Below are positions 17,194-25,781 of a DNA stretch of 64,000 bases, piece after piece. The stretch is from Rhizobium rhizogenes NBRC 13257 (GTDB lineage: Bacteria > Pseudomonadota > Alphaproteobacteria > Rhizobiales > Rhizobiaceae). Under the pieces are notes generated by a model. That model saw only the letters and a list, made by a program, of their open reading frames with translations. It was not told the origin of the DNA and searched no databases. Every line of letters begins with the position of its first letter. The stretch's first letter is position 1. The position numbers and the translations under genes were made by a program. Location: the NCBI RefSeq assembly GCF_000696095.1, contig NZ_BAYX01000026.1, forward strand, positions 1 to 64,000. The letters run 5' to 3'.

Positions 17194-18150
17194 ATGAACG
17201 AGCCCCTGCTCTCCGTTCGCAATCTCGCGAAGCACTATACGACCCGCGGCACGAAGACCTCCGTCCTGCAGGATATCTCCTTCGAGATCGGCAGGGGCGA
17301 AGTGGTCGGCCTCGTCGGCGAATCCGGCAGCGGCAAGACGACGATCGGCCGGTCGGTCCTGCGCCTCATCGAACCCTCGGCAGGCAGCATCCGTTTCGAC
17401 GGCATCGCCCTAACCACCCTCTCAGCATCGGCGATGCGGCGGATTCGGCCGCGCATGCAATACATTTTCCAGGACCCGTTCGCGAGCCTCTCGCCCCGCA
17501 TGACGATCGGCGAAATCCTCACCGAGGGCCTGACGATCCAGGGTATCGGCACTTCGAAGGAGCAGCTAGATCGTGCTCAAAGCGCGCTCGAGCAAGTGGA
17601 TCTGCCGGCCGATGCCATCCATCGCTACGTCCATGAATTTTCCGGCGGCCAGCGCCAGCGCATTGGCATTGCGAGGGCACTCACCCTCGCGCCGGATTTC
17701 CTGGTGGCCGACGAGCCGGTATCAGCCCTCGACGTGTCGATCCAGGCGCAGGTCATCAACCTCTTGCGCGATCTGCAGCAGCGCCTCGGCCTCACCATGC
17801 TCTTCATCTCGCATGATCTCGCCGTGGTCGAATATATCTGCGACCGGATCATCGTGCTCTATCTCGGACGCATCATGGAGATCGCGCCGAGCAGCGAGCT
17901 CTATGTCTCGCCGCAGCACCCCTATACGCGAGCCCTGCTTTCGGCGATCCCCTCGCCCGATCCGGATGCGCGGTGTGACCGGCAGATCCTCAAGGGCGAT
18001 ATTCCAAGCCCCGCCAACCCGCCCAGCGGCTGCGTCTTCCGCACCCGCTGTCCCAATGCGCTGCCGGCCTGCGCCAACGCCGTGCCGAAGCTGCGGGAAA
18101 TCTCGCCCGGTCATTTCAAGTCCTGCTTCCGCGACGATCTCTCCGATTGA
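17194..18150 (+). CDS. Dpp/Opp-type ABC ATPase (DppF-like)
   Basis: A 318-residue partner ATPase beginning at the base after the DppD stop. Motifs are intact: GESGSGKT, QYIFQDPFASLSP, FSGGQRQRIGIARAL, FLVADEPVSALDVS and LFISHDLAVV, with the Cys-containing tail GCVFRTRCPNALPAC. With the DppD-like subunit it forms the heterodimer driving this importer. It is the last gene of the operon; no obvious terminator follows before the acetyltransferase gene. Confidence 0.93.
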   Translation: MNEPLLSVRNLAKHYTTRGTKTSVLQDISFEIGRGEVVGLVGESGSGKTTIGRSVLRLIEPSAGSIRFDGIALTTLSASAMRRIRPRMQYIFQDPFASLSPRMTIGEILTEGLTIQGIGTSKEQLDRAQSALEQVDLPADAIHRYVHEFSGGQRQRIGIARALTLAPDFLVADEPVSALDVSIQAQVINLLRDLQQRLGLTMLFISHDLAVVEYICDRIIVLYLGRIMEIAPSSELYVSPQHPYTRALLSAIPSPDPDARCDRQILKGDIPSPANPPSGCVFRTRCPNALPACANAVPKLREISPGHFKSCFRDDLSD

Positions 18151-18213
18151 GGCGTTGCCTGCTCCCATTTCTGCCGTTTATGGTGATGGAGGCAGCATCG
18201 TGAGGGGGCAGCA

Positions 18214-18720
18214 TTGAGCGGAAAAGGGATAACGATCAGGCACATCAGCGCCGACGAGTTCGACATTTTTCGACGGATTCGCCTGGAGGCCCTTCATGCC
18301 GAGCCGTCTTCTTTCGCGAGTAGCGCGCAGGACTGGGAGGTGCTGGCCGACGAGGAATGGCGCCGGCGGCTGAGCGATCCCGTTTTCGTGGCGTTTCGGG
18401 GCGATCAGCCTGTCGGCGTGATGGGGCTATTACTTCAGCGATCAAGCAAGATGGCGCATCGCGCCACGCTGATCATGGTCTATGTGCACAAAGATCTGCG
18501 GGGCGTAGGTCTTGCGAAGGATCTCCTCGGCACCGTGATCGCCTACGCACTGAACGAGGGCATTGTGCAGCTCGAACTGGTCGTCAGCGCGGAAAATCCA
18601 AAGGCAATCAGTTTCTATCGCCGGGAAGGCTTCTCTGAAATCGGCAGAATTCCCGGCGGGGTCCGCCATAACGGCCGGGAAATCGACGACATCATGATGG
18701 CGCGGCGGCTTACTAGATAA
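18214..18720 (+). CDS. GNAT-family N-acetyltransferase
   Basis: A 168-residue protein read from TTG 18214, with GAGGGGG six bases upstream; the only other frame extension runs into a stop at 18184. The GNAT acetyl-CoA site is visible as VYVHKDLRGVGLAKDLLGTV (the R/Q-x-x-G-x-G/A loop) around residues 89-108, followed by the family's LVVSAENPKAISFYRREGF. It would acetylate an amine substrate in the cytoplasm; the substrate is unknown. It stands between the dpp operon and a convergent gene whose stop abuts its own. Confidence 0.85.
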   Translation: MSGKGITIRHISADEFDIFRRIRLEALHAEPSSFASSAQDWEVLADEEWRRRLSDPVFVAFRGDQPVGVMGLLLQRSSKMAHRATLIMVYVHKDLRGVGLAKDLLGTVIAYALNEGIVQLELVVSAENPKAISFYRREGFSEIGRIPGGVRHNGREIDDIMMARRLTR

Positions 18721-19944
18721 TCAAGCAATCAGCCCCTTCATCGGGGCCACGAAGCCCGATCCCGGGAAGACATCGCGGGCCAATGTGGCGGGGGAAGCAC
18801 CGAGCAAGTCGACGGCAATGCCCTTTATCACGGCACGCAGATCCGTCGTGGCGGCAAGATCGCGGCCGTCGCGCAGTTGCGCTTCCTTCAGGCCCGGCCA
18901 ATCAGCGATGACGCGTCCTCCCTTGATCGCGCCGCCGGCGAGGAAGGCTGTCGTGCCGGTGCCATGATCGGTGCCCTCCGTGCCGTTGATCCGCGCGGTG
19001 CGCCCGAATTCCGTCGCGACGACGATCGCGGTATCCTTCCAGCTTGGCCCGAGCTCCTGCTCGAAGGCGGCCAGCGAGTTGTCGAGGCCGGTTAGCAGCC
19101 GCGTCAGGCGGCCAATTTCCCCTGCATGCGTATCCCATCCTTCGAAGGCGAGCGCTGCGACACGCGGTCCGTCGTCCTGCGCGAGCAGGCGTGCGGCCCC
19201 TCTTGCCATCTGCTCCATCCCAGCGGGGTCTCCCGGACCACCCCGGGCTTTAACGTCAACGCCAGCCGCAATCTTGCCCGTGGCAATGCCCTCGGCCAGT
19301 ATGTTTGCAAAAAGAGGATCGGTATGGGTGTAGAGATCCATCAGGCGGGGCGGAAGGTCCGCACTGACGGGCTGCAGGCTCGACGGCGACCAGCCGAGAA
19401 CGGGCGCATTGCCGCGAATGACCAGCGGCGCGTTCGCGCCAACTGCGAGCCCGCGGAGAGTGGCGCCCGGTGCGACCTTGTCGCCTTTCGGAAGACCTTC
19501 GAGCATACGGTTCAGCCAGCCGGAATCCACCCGGCCCGGCGTTTCATAGCCGGATTCCAGCACATCCTGACCGTCGAAATGCGAGCGGTCGCGATAGGAC
19601 GTGGCGTTGGCATGGACGACGGCGGCCTGTCCCGCCCGATAAAGCCGGTTGAAATTGGGCATCGAGGGATGCAGGGCAAAGAAGTCGTCCAGCGGAAGGG
19701 CCGCATTAGGCCCGCTGATCGTCATCGCGATCGACTGGCGCAAGGATTCGTAGTCGGGATCGCCGATCGGCGGGACTGCAGTCAGACCATCAAGGGCGCC
19801 GCGCAGGATGATGGTGATGAAGCGTGGATCGCGACCGCCGGCGGCATGGGCAAAACGCGGGATAAAAGCCCAGGCGAACAAGGCGCCCGAAGCTCCAAGT
19901 ACGGCACGGCGGGTGGGTGTTACGAGTTCACAGGTCATGATCAA
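18721..19944 (-). CDS. DUF1501 family protein with Tat signal
   Basis: A 407-residue exported protein. The N-terminus TPTRRAVLGASGALFAWAF is a twin-arginine signal. DUF1501 landmarks include ITIILRGALDGLTAVPPIGD, HPSMPNFNRLYRAGQAAVVH, LAFEGWDTHAGEIGRL and the sulfatase-like VVATEFGRTARINGTEGTDHGTGT, with Asp/His residues that could bind metal. It is the last gene of the ECF operon and overlaps the DUF1800 gene by four bases. DUF1501 and DUF1800 proteins are nearly always paired; their biochemical role is not established. Confidence 0.9.
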   Translation of the reverse strand: MIMTCELVTPTRRAVLGASGALFAWAFIPRFAHAAGGRDPRFITIILRGALDGLTAVPPIGDPDYESLRQSIAMTISGPNAALPLDDFFALHPSMPNFNRLYRAGQAAVVHANATSYRDRSHFDGQDVLESGYETPGRVDSGWLNRMLEGLPKGDKVAPGATLRGLAVGANAPLVIRGNAPVLGWSPSSLQPVSADLPPRLMDLYTHTDPLFANILAEGIATGKIAAGVDVKARGGPGDPAGMEQMARGAARLLAQDDGPRVAALAFEGWDTHAGEIGRLTRLLTGLDNSLAAFEQELGPSWKDTAIVVATEFGRTARINGTEGTDHGTGTTAFLAGGAIKGGRVIADWPGLKEAQLRDGRDLAATTDLRAVIKGIAVDLLGASPATLARDVFPGSGFVAPMKGLIA

Positions 19945-21506
19945 CGCCTCTGAAATTCGGGGGAAAGATAGGCAATCGCGAGACCCTGGCTGCGGGTTTC
20001 CGCGCGCGACACAGCCCGCAAGGTTTCGTCGGAAAGAAGCGGTCCGAGGCTATCGGAGACGAAGCGACGGGGATCGACCTGCGGGGGCGCCGCGTTGGCG
20101 ATCGTGTTGGCGACATCCATTCGGGTGCTGAGCCCCTGGCCGGACGCCCAGGCGTCGACCGTGTCGGGAAATCCATTCGGGCCGGACGGCGCCCAGAACG
20201 GCTGGCCCATGGCGGCCAGGGCACCGACGATGACATTGGGTTTCGGCTTCTCGCCGCTGGCGCGCAAAAGCGCGATGACGAATTCGAGTGGCGACCGGAT
20301 CTTGACCAGTTTCGGATCCCAGGCTTCGTCGGACCCCAGCAGCGCCAGATAGACCGCTGAGAGATCACCATCGGTTTTGCTGTATGTCGCGGAAAGCTTT
20401 TCAACGAGCGCCGGCGGCGGGACGTCCGAAACGAAGTGCCGAACGAGTTTCGTGGCAATATGCCTTGCCGTCGCCGGATGGCGCGAGAGATCATGCAACG
20501 CCTCCCTGCCCTGTCCGAAGCCATGATCGGCATAGGTAAGACCCAGGAGTGTCTGGTCGCCCGGCTCGTGGGCATTGGCATTGAAGGCGAAGGTACCGGA
20601 CGCACCCAAGGGCGACTGACCGCGCACGACCGTCCAGCCGGTGATGATCCTTGCAAGCGTCGTGACATCGGCCTGCGTATAACCGCCATCCACGCCCAGC
20701 GTGTGGAGTTCAAGCGTCTCGCGGGCGAGATTCTCGTTCAGCCCGCGCTTTCCCTTCGCATTCGCCTTTGAATCCGGGCCAATCGACTGTCGGTTGTCGA
20801 GGAAGGTCAGCATGGCGGGATGGGTCTCGACGGCCAACAGCATGTCGGAGAAGCGCCTGAAGACATGAGGCCGGATGGCTTCCCGCTCGAATGCGCCGGC
20901 CAGGATATGAACCTCCTCGCCGCTCGATGTCGAAACCGCGAAATGGTTCGCCCAGAACATTGCCAGGCGTTCGCCGAAACCGATCAGCGGCTGACGGATA
21001 GTGCCGTTGAAGCGTGCCTCGGCTTCGGCCAGGAAAACCTGCTGCGGAAGATAGGCTGCAGCAGGTGGCGGTGGACTTGCCATGGCCTTCGGCATAGGTG
21101 CCGATTGGCCCGGCTGGCCTGCCTTCATGTCGCCACCCGACATTGCCGGTTGCGGACCCTGGCTGGTCGTCACCGGAGGCGCGGCGACTGCGACCGGCTG
21201 TGCCCTTGCTTGTTTGCGCTGCTCCTGAAAATCATAGAGAGCCACAAGAAGATCGGCCGTGGGTTTCAGCTCCACACCCACAGGCACCGGCACGAAACGT
21301 TCGGTGATCTCTTCCCGCAACGCGCCACGTGGGTCCGATGCTATGGCGGCGACGCCATTGCTGTCGGCGCCGAGCCCAAAGCGCGAAAGGGCTATTGCGG
21401 CATAAACCTCATTTGACGGTTGCGTCATGTCCTTGCCAACTCCTGCGTCAACTATCCGTTTAAACGCAGGCAACCGGCCGATCCGTCGGCCGGCAAATGT
21501 GATCAT
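19941..21506 (-). CDS. DUF1800 family protein
   Basis: Up to 521 residues. Start ATG 21506 overlaps the upstream stop as ATGA; an alternative ATG at 21428 (495 aa, MTQPSNEVYAAIALSRFGLG) fits the family's usual beginning at the ALSRFGLGAD motif better. Landmarks: FNGTIRQPLIGFGERLAMFW, ANHFAVSTSSG, FLDNRQSIGPDSKANAK, LNENLARETLELHTLGVDGG and the C-terminal MGQPFWAPSGPNGFPDT. A Pro/Gln/Ala-rich, low-complexity insertion lies between about residues 105 and 150. It is co-transcribed with the DUF1501 gene downstream. Function unknown. Confidence 0.9.
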   Translation of the reverse strand: MITFAGRRIGRLPAFKRIVDAGVGKDMTQPSNEVYAAIALSRFGLGADSNGVAAIASDPRGALREEITERFVPVPVGVELKPTADLLVALYDFQEQRKQARAQPVAVAAPPVTTSQGPQPAMSGGDMKAGQPGQSAPMPKAMASPPPPAAAYLPQQVFLAEAEARFNGTIRQPLIGFGERLAMFWANHFAVSTSSGEEVHILAGAFEREAIRPHVFRRFSDMLLAVETHPAMLTFLDNRQSIGPDSKANAKGKRGLNENLARETLELHTLGVDGGYTQADVTTLARIITGWTVVRGQSPLGASGTFAFNANAHEPGDQTLLGLTYADHGFGQGREALHDLSRHPATARHIATKLVRHFVSDVPPPALVEKLSATYSKTDGDLSAVYLALLGSDEAWDPKLVKIRSPLEFVIALLRASGEKPKPNVIVGALAAMGQPFWAPSGPNGFPDTVDAWASGQGLSTRMDVANTIANAAPPQVDPRRFVSDSLGPLLSDETLRAVSRAETRSQGLAIAYLSPEFQRR

Positions 21507-21952
21507 TTTGCGGCAGGGGGTTTCGGGACGCTGCGGCGGATCAGGCTTTCCGCGAGCGTACGGCGCTCGTCATAGGACAGCGTGGCGGCAAAATCGACGG
21601 CGCGCTGCTCGAGCTTTGCGCGCAGGGCGATATCGGCGTTGCGGGCTCTCGCCAGTGCCGCAGACAGCGCCTCGGCATCGAGGGTCGGCTGCCCCAAAAG
21701 GGAGGCCGCATCTATTTTCGCCTGCTGAGATTCCAGTACACTTGGCCGCTCCGCCTTGCGCGCATCATTGAGCGCCTGGCGGAAGGCTTTTTTCTGCCCG
21801 GAAGGAAGTTGCTCGCCGGCAAGCGGCAGCGTCTCGACGTGGGTCTGCGTGCTGCTGATCCAGGTCAGTCCACCACCTGCCAAAGCGCCGATCAGGAAGG
21901 TGTTCAGCACCAGCAGAGATAGGGCGAATATCCGAAAGCCGCGTTCGGTCAT
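21503..21952 (-). CDS. Periplasmic heavy-metal-sensor/CpxP-like protein
   Basis: A 149-residue protein with one N-terminal membrane anchor (residues 8-28, ALSLLVLNTFLIGALAGGG) and a helical, charged periplasmic part (AFRQALNDARKAERPSVLES, then ALARARNADIALRAKLEQRAV). This matches the heavy-metal-sensor/Spy-like family (PF13801), which acts with ECF or CnrH-type sigma systems. It overlaps both neighbours by four bases, between the anti-sigma-like gene and DUF1800. A sensor role for the sigma/anti-sigma pair is likely but inferred. Confidence 0.75.
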   Translation of the reverse strand: MTERGFRIFALSLLVLNTFLIGALAGGGLTWISSTQTHVETLPLAGEQLPSGQKKAFRQALNDARKAERPSVLESQQAKIDAASLLGQPTLDAEALSAALARARNADIALRAKLEQRAVDFAATLSYDERRTLAESLIRRSVPKPPAAK

Positions 21953-22398
21953 TGGGTGTCCTGCGCCGTATTCGCGTCGGTTCCGATATCACCGAAAACC
22001 GTTGTCGTTTGGTCCGTGGCGACCGTCGTGTCGGAAGTCACACTTGGTGCCAGAACCGCGATGGCAATACTTCCTGCCAGCGCGCCGGCAATGCCCACGC
22101 CGACAAGGCCGATACCGGCGGAGGAAAAGCGAAACCACCTGCGCATCCGGGACCTCCGGACAAGCTGCGTGAGAATCCTATCTCCGAGACCGTCATTCCT
22201 CGCCTTCAGCGCATAGGCGTCGAGCAGCTGATCCAGGCCGCCGGCAGCCGCGAGTGCGGACAATCCCGCAGGCGTCTTTGCGAACGTCTCGGCCAAGGCC
22301 CGCTCCTCTTCGGGCCATCGATCGATCGTGCCTCCATATGCCGCAGCCAGGGCGGCAAATCGATCGGCGTTCATGGCCGTCTCGACATATTCAATCAT
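21949..22398 (-). CDS. Probable anti-sigma factor (single-pass membrane protein)
   Basis: A 149-residue protein with a cytoplasmic N-terminus (AAAYGGTIDRWPEEERALAETF, a pattern seen in alphaproteobacterial anti-sigma-type proteins), one transmembrane segment at about residues 93-118, and a short Thr/Asp-rich periplasmic tail. No HxxxCxxC zinc motif is present. It overlaps the end of the ECF sigma gene by eight bases, the usual sigma/anti-sigma arrangement. The assignment rests mainly on position and topology. Confidence 0.65.
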   Translation of the reverse strand: MIEYVETAMNADRFAALAAAYGGTIDRWPEEERALAETFAKTPAGLSALAAAGGLDQLLDAYALKARNDGLGDRILTQLVRRSRMRRWFRFSSAGIGLVGVGIAGALAGSIAIAVLAPSVTSDTTVATDQTTTVFGDIGTDANTAQDTQ

Positions 22399-22963
22399 CG
22401 ATCCGCTCCTTCAACAACAGCGTTTGCAGCGAGCGCCTTCCGCGCGCGAGCAGGCTTTCCAATGCATCCACACTGATCTCCATGATCGCCGCCGCCTCCG
22501 CGTTCGACATCGCCTGATAGTAAACCAAAATGATCGCCTCCCGCTGGCGCGGCGCGATCATCTGCATGGCCCACTCCACGCGCTTGCCCGGATCGTCTTC
22601 GCTCAACATGCCAGCATCCGGCGCGGGACCCTCATAGGGGACGTCGGGCGGATCCTCGGCGATCACATGCTTGCGGCGGCGCAGGCGGTCATAGCAAAGA
22701 TTGATCGTCACACGATGGATCCAGGTGCTGAAGCGCGCATTGCGCTGCCGCCAGCCGCCGGCGTTGCGCCAGACACGCAGGAATGTTTCCTGCGCCACAT
22801 CCTCGGCCTCATTGGCGTCACCGAGCATGCGTGTCGCCACAGCCAGAATGCGCGGCAACTGCCGTGATATCAGGGCGCGGGTTGCCTTGACATCGCCGGC
22901 CGCGACGCGGCCAAGCAAATCCTCGTCCGGATCACCATTTTTGGGTGAGCGATCCCCATTCAT
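22391..22963 (-). CDS. ECF-family RNA polymerase sigma factor
   Basis: 190 residues from ATG 22963; a GTG at 23008 gives an unlikely Trp/Arg-rich extension. Region 2 is RMLGDANEAEDVAQETFLRV followed by RFSTWIHRVTINLCYDRLRR; region 4 is IAPRQREAIILVYYQAMSN with the HTH EAAAIMEISVDALESLLARG. It would direct transcription of its own operon (anti-sigma, sensor, DUF1800, DUF1501) and perhaps others. The signal is unknown. Confidence 0.92.
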   Translation of the reverse strand: MNGDRSPKNGDPDEDLLGRVAAGDVKATRALISRQLPRILAVATRMLGDANEAEDVAQETFLRVWRNAGGWRQRNARFSTWIHRVTINLCYDRLRRRKHVIAEDPPDVPYEGPAPDAGMLSEDDPGKRVEWAMQMIAPRQREAIILVYYQAMSNAEAAAIMEISVDALESLLARGRRSLQTLLLKERIDD

Positions 22964-23144
22964 TGCCAATCGCCACCATCCGGATTTCGCGCGACGTCCC
23001 CATAGCACGCCTGCTCCTCGCCGATGACAAGGGCTTCGAGCCCATCGATCAGATCCGGTGACCTCAGGCTATGTGGTTGCGATGTCTCCGACAGGCCGGT
23101 CTTTTCCTTCGAAAGCGAATGGACGTATTTCGGCTTTAACGGCT

Positions 23145-23166
23145 GACCGACGAAAATCCGTCGGTC
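23145..23166 (-). terminator. Hairpin after the M20 dipeptidase gene
   Basis: GACCGACG (23145-23152) pairs perfectly with CGTCGGTC (23159-23166) around a 6-base AT-rich loop, 45 bases beyond the dipeptidase stop. The position fits a terminator isolating that gene from the ECF operon, although there is no long T-tract. A TTGACA-like box for the ECF operon lies just beside it on the minus strand (23173-23178). Confidence 0.45.
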
Positions 23167-23210
23167 GCACTCTGTCAATTTTCAGGAAGGCGTAAGCCAC
23201 GCCCTCAAGA

Positions 23211-24626
23211 TCAAGACGCCGCTTGTTCGATCTCGCAAAAAGAAGCGAGGATGCGGACCCAGGAGCGGATGCCCTTATGAAAGCTCGAAAGGTCGTATTT
23301 CTCATTCGGGCTGTGAATACGATTGTCGAAACGGGCAAAGCCGACCAGAAGGGCGTCGCAGCCGAGGCGTCGTTTAAATTCGCCGATGATCGGGATGGAG
23401 CCGCCGGTACCGGCAAGAGCCGCCTCGCGCTGCCATTCGACGGTCAGAGCTTCCAGCGTCTTGCGCAGAAATGGGCTGTCGAGCGGCATGGTGGTAGCAG
23501 GCGCCAAGCCATACTCCTTGAAGCTGACCGAACAGTCCGATGGAATGCGCGCCCACACATGCGCCTGGAATGCGTCACGGATAGCGACGGGATCCTGCCC
23601 CTCGACCAGGCGGAAGGAGATCTTGGCGCTCGCCTTTGCCGGAATGACCGTCTTGAAGCCATCGCCGGTATAGCCGCCGCTCATGCCGTTGATCTCGCAG
23701 CTCGGCCTCGCCCAGACCTGCTCAAGGATCGAGCGGTCTTTTTCGCCCGCCGGGATCGAAAGGCCGATATCATGCAGGAAGCCGTCTTCATCGAAGGGCA
23801 GGCTCTTCCATTGCGCCTTAACGGCCTCGGGCAATTCCCGGACGCCGTCATAAAAGCCGGCAATCGCCACGCCGCCGTCCGGCGTCCGTAGGCTGGCAAC
23901 GATCTCCGACAGGACCTGCAGCGCATTGCGGGCGGCATTGCCGAACATGCCGGAGTGAAGGTCTCGATCGGCGCAGGTGATTTCGATTTCCTGGCTGACG
24001 AGACCGCGCAGCATGGTCGTCACGGCCGGCGTGTCGTGGTCCCACATGTCGGTATCGCAGACCAAAACCGTGTCAGAGGCAAGTTCGGATGCGGTTCTGT
24101 CGAGGAAGGGAGCAAGGCTAGGGCTGCCGGCCTCTTCCTCCCCTTCGAAGAGAATGCTGACCTGGATCGGCAGCGTTCCGGTCACGGATTTCCACGCCCG
24201 GCAAGCCTCGACGAAGGTCATTAACTGCCCTTTGTCGTCGGAGGCGCCGCGCGCGACGATCGCCGTGTCTCCATTCTCCATGGGCTGCAGCACCGGTTCG
24301 AAAGGGTCGGTCTTCCAAAGCGGCAGCGGATCGACCGGCTGGACGTCGTAATGCCCATAAAACAGAACATGCGGCCCACCAGCCCGTTTTTCATGGCCGA
24401 CAACCATCGGATGGCCGCTGGTGTCACGTACCGATGCATCGAAGCCAATCGTGGCCAGATCGCTTGAAAGCCATTCGGCTGCCCGACGGCAATCATCGCG
24501 GTAGGCAGGATCGGTGGAGACGCTGGGGATGCGGATGAGATCGAACAGCCGTTGCAGGCTCTGATCCATTGTCTGATCGACATGAGACAGCACGGCTTCG
24601 ATCTGATCGTTAGTGGGCTTTGGCAT
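23211..24626 (-). CDS. M20-family dipeptidase/metallopeptidase
   Basis: The start is ATG 24626 (471 aa); the upstream in-frame stretch has no family character. M20 metal-site motifs are complete: His92/Asp94 in FYGHYDVQPVDP, Asp130 in ARGASDDKGQ, the catalytic FEGEEEAGSPSL near residues 160-171, Asp in VCDTDMWDHDTP, and the C-terminal His in RIHSPNEKYD. It resembles the carnosinase/ArgE-like dipeptidases that cut dipeptides or acyl-amino acids in the cytoplasm. It is monocistronic and divergent from the dapA-gntR-ABC operon. Confidence 0.92.
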   Translation of the reverse strand: MPKPTNDQIEAVLSHVDQTMDQSLQRLFDLIRIPSVSTDPAYRDDCRRAAEWLSSDLATIGFDASVRDTSGHPMVVGHEKRAGGPHVLFYGHYDVQPVDPLPLWKTDPFEPVLQPMENGDTAIVARGASDDKGQLMTFVEACRAWKSVTGTLPIQVSILFEGEEEAGSPSLAPFLDRTASELASDTVLVCDTDMWDHDTPAVTTMLRGLVSQEIEITCADRDLHSGMFGNAARNALQVLSEIVASLRTPDGGVAIAGFYDGVRELPEAVKAQWKSLPFDEDGFLHDIGLSIPAGEKDRSILEQVWARPSCEINGMSGGYTGDGFKTVIPAKASAKISFRLVEGQDPVAIRDAFQAHVWARIPSDCSVSFKEYGLAPATTMPLDSPFLRKTLEALTVEWQREAALAGTGGSIPIIGEFKRRLGCDALLVGFARFDNRIHSPNEKYDLSSFHKGIRSWVRILASFCEIEQAAS

Positions 24627-24814
24627 TTGGGCATTCCTGGCTGTGGGAAAAGCGGCATTTGCAGGGTTTGGGAGACGATGCCGCCGGCTACGACTTCGGG
24701 GCATCGTAGCATCAACCGGCCCGTCATCAAGATGCAGGATCACGCCAGACCCTGCCTAAACAAGCTTTCTCCGCGAGATTTTTTCACGCTTCGACGCGGA
24801 CATAAGATTCAGGC

Positions 24815-24834
24815 TATACAACTAACATGTTAGT
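24815..24834 (+). promoter_or_regulatory. -10 box and perfect palindromic operator
   Basis: TATACA (24815-24820) is followed directly by the perfect 14-bp palindrome ACTAACATGTTAGT (24821-24834), 38 bases before the aldolase start. The palindrome would cover the transcription start. It is the best candidate site for the GntR-family regulator encoded second in this operon; no clear -35 box was found. Confidence 0.6.
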
Positions 24835-24871
24835 CTGTATGTACTGACAACATATCCGGGAGGAATGGAAC

Positions 24872-25756
24872 TTGTCGCAGAAATTTGGCCTATCAGTCGC
24901 GCTCACCACACCCTTCGACAGCAACGGCGATATCGCCATCGGCCCGATGATCAAGCAGGCCAAGCTGAGCCTTACATCTGGATGTTCCAGTGTCACGCTT
25001 TTCGGCACCACCGGCGAGGGATCCTCGATCGGCACGCAGGAGCGTGAAGAGGTGCTCGACGGCTTCCTGGATTTGGGGATCGCAGCAAACCACATCATCG
25101 TCGGCGTCATGGCGGATTCCGTCGAGGACGCTGCCGCCCAAACCGGATCGGCACTTTCCAAGGGCGTGCGCAATATCCTGCTGGCACCGCCCTTCTACTT
25201 CAAGAATGTCAGCGACGAGGGCCTGTTCCGCTGGTTTTCGGCAGTCTTTGCGCGGCTCGGAAACAAAGCGCGCGACATTATCGTCTACAACATTCCCTCC
25301 GTCACCATGGTGCCGCTCTCCGTGGCGCTGATCGGCCGTTTGCGCAGCGCCTTTCCGGGCGTTGTCACCGGCGTCAAAGATTCCTCCGGCGATTGGCCTT
25401 ACACGGAGGCGCTTCTGAAGGCGCATAGCGACCTCATCATCCTGATCGGTGATGAACGCCATCTGGCCAAAGGCGTTCGGCTGGGCGGTCAGGGCGCGAT
25501 TTCGGGGATGGCGAATTTCGTACCCCATGAAGTCCGGCTCATGGCTGAAGAGGGAAAGGATGACCCGCGCGTCGAGGATTTTGTCCTGGAATTGCTGAAA
25601 TATCCGGTGACGGCGGCAGTCAAGGTCATGGTGGCGCAACTCTCCGGAGACGAAATCTGGCTTGCAGTTCGCCCGCCGCTGGTTTCAATATCCGGCGAAG
25701 GACGGAATCATCTGGCCGGCGCATTCAATGCGCTTTTCAGATCCAAAGCCGCTTAG
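24872..25756 (+). CDS. DapA/NanA-family aldolase
   Basis: A 294-residue class I aldolase from TTG 24872 with GGGAGGAA just upstream. It has the family's FGTTGEGSSIG loop (residues about 46-56), Tyr in RDIIVYNIPSVTM, and Schiff-base Lys in VVTGVKDSSGDWPY. It is the first gene of an operon with a GntR regulator, CUT1 sugar transporter and PfkB kinase, so it probably acts in catabolism of a keto-deoxy sugar acid or related sugar derivative. It is clearly distinct from the homologue at 15.3 kb, which has GSTSEV in the loop. Confidence 0.9.
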   Translation: MSQKFGLSVALTTPFDSNGDIAIGPMIKQAKLSLTSGCSSVTLFGTTGEGSSIGTQEREEVLDGFLDLGIAANHIIVGVMADSVEDAAAQTGSALSKGVRNILLAPPFYFKNVSDEGLFRWFSAVFARLGNKARDIIVYNIPSVTMVPLSVALIGRLRSAFPGVVTGVKDSSGDWPYTEALLKAHSDLIILIGDERHLAKGVRLGGQGAISGMANFVPHEVRLMAEEGKDDPRVEDFVLELLKYPVTAAVKVMVAQLSGDEIWLAVRPPLVSISGEGRNHLAGAFNALFRSKAA

Positions 25757-25781
25757 GCAAACCGGACAGGGAGGGGGACGA

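Noticed and set aside
22960..23178. 72-codon frame upstream of the ECF sigma gene
   Set aside because: It overlaps the sigma-factor start in another frame and crosses a terminator-like hairpin; no RBS or family similarity.
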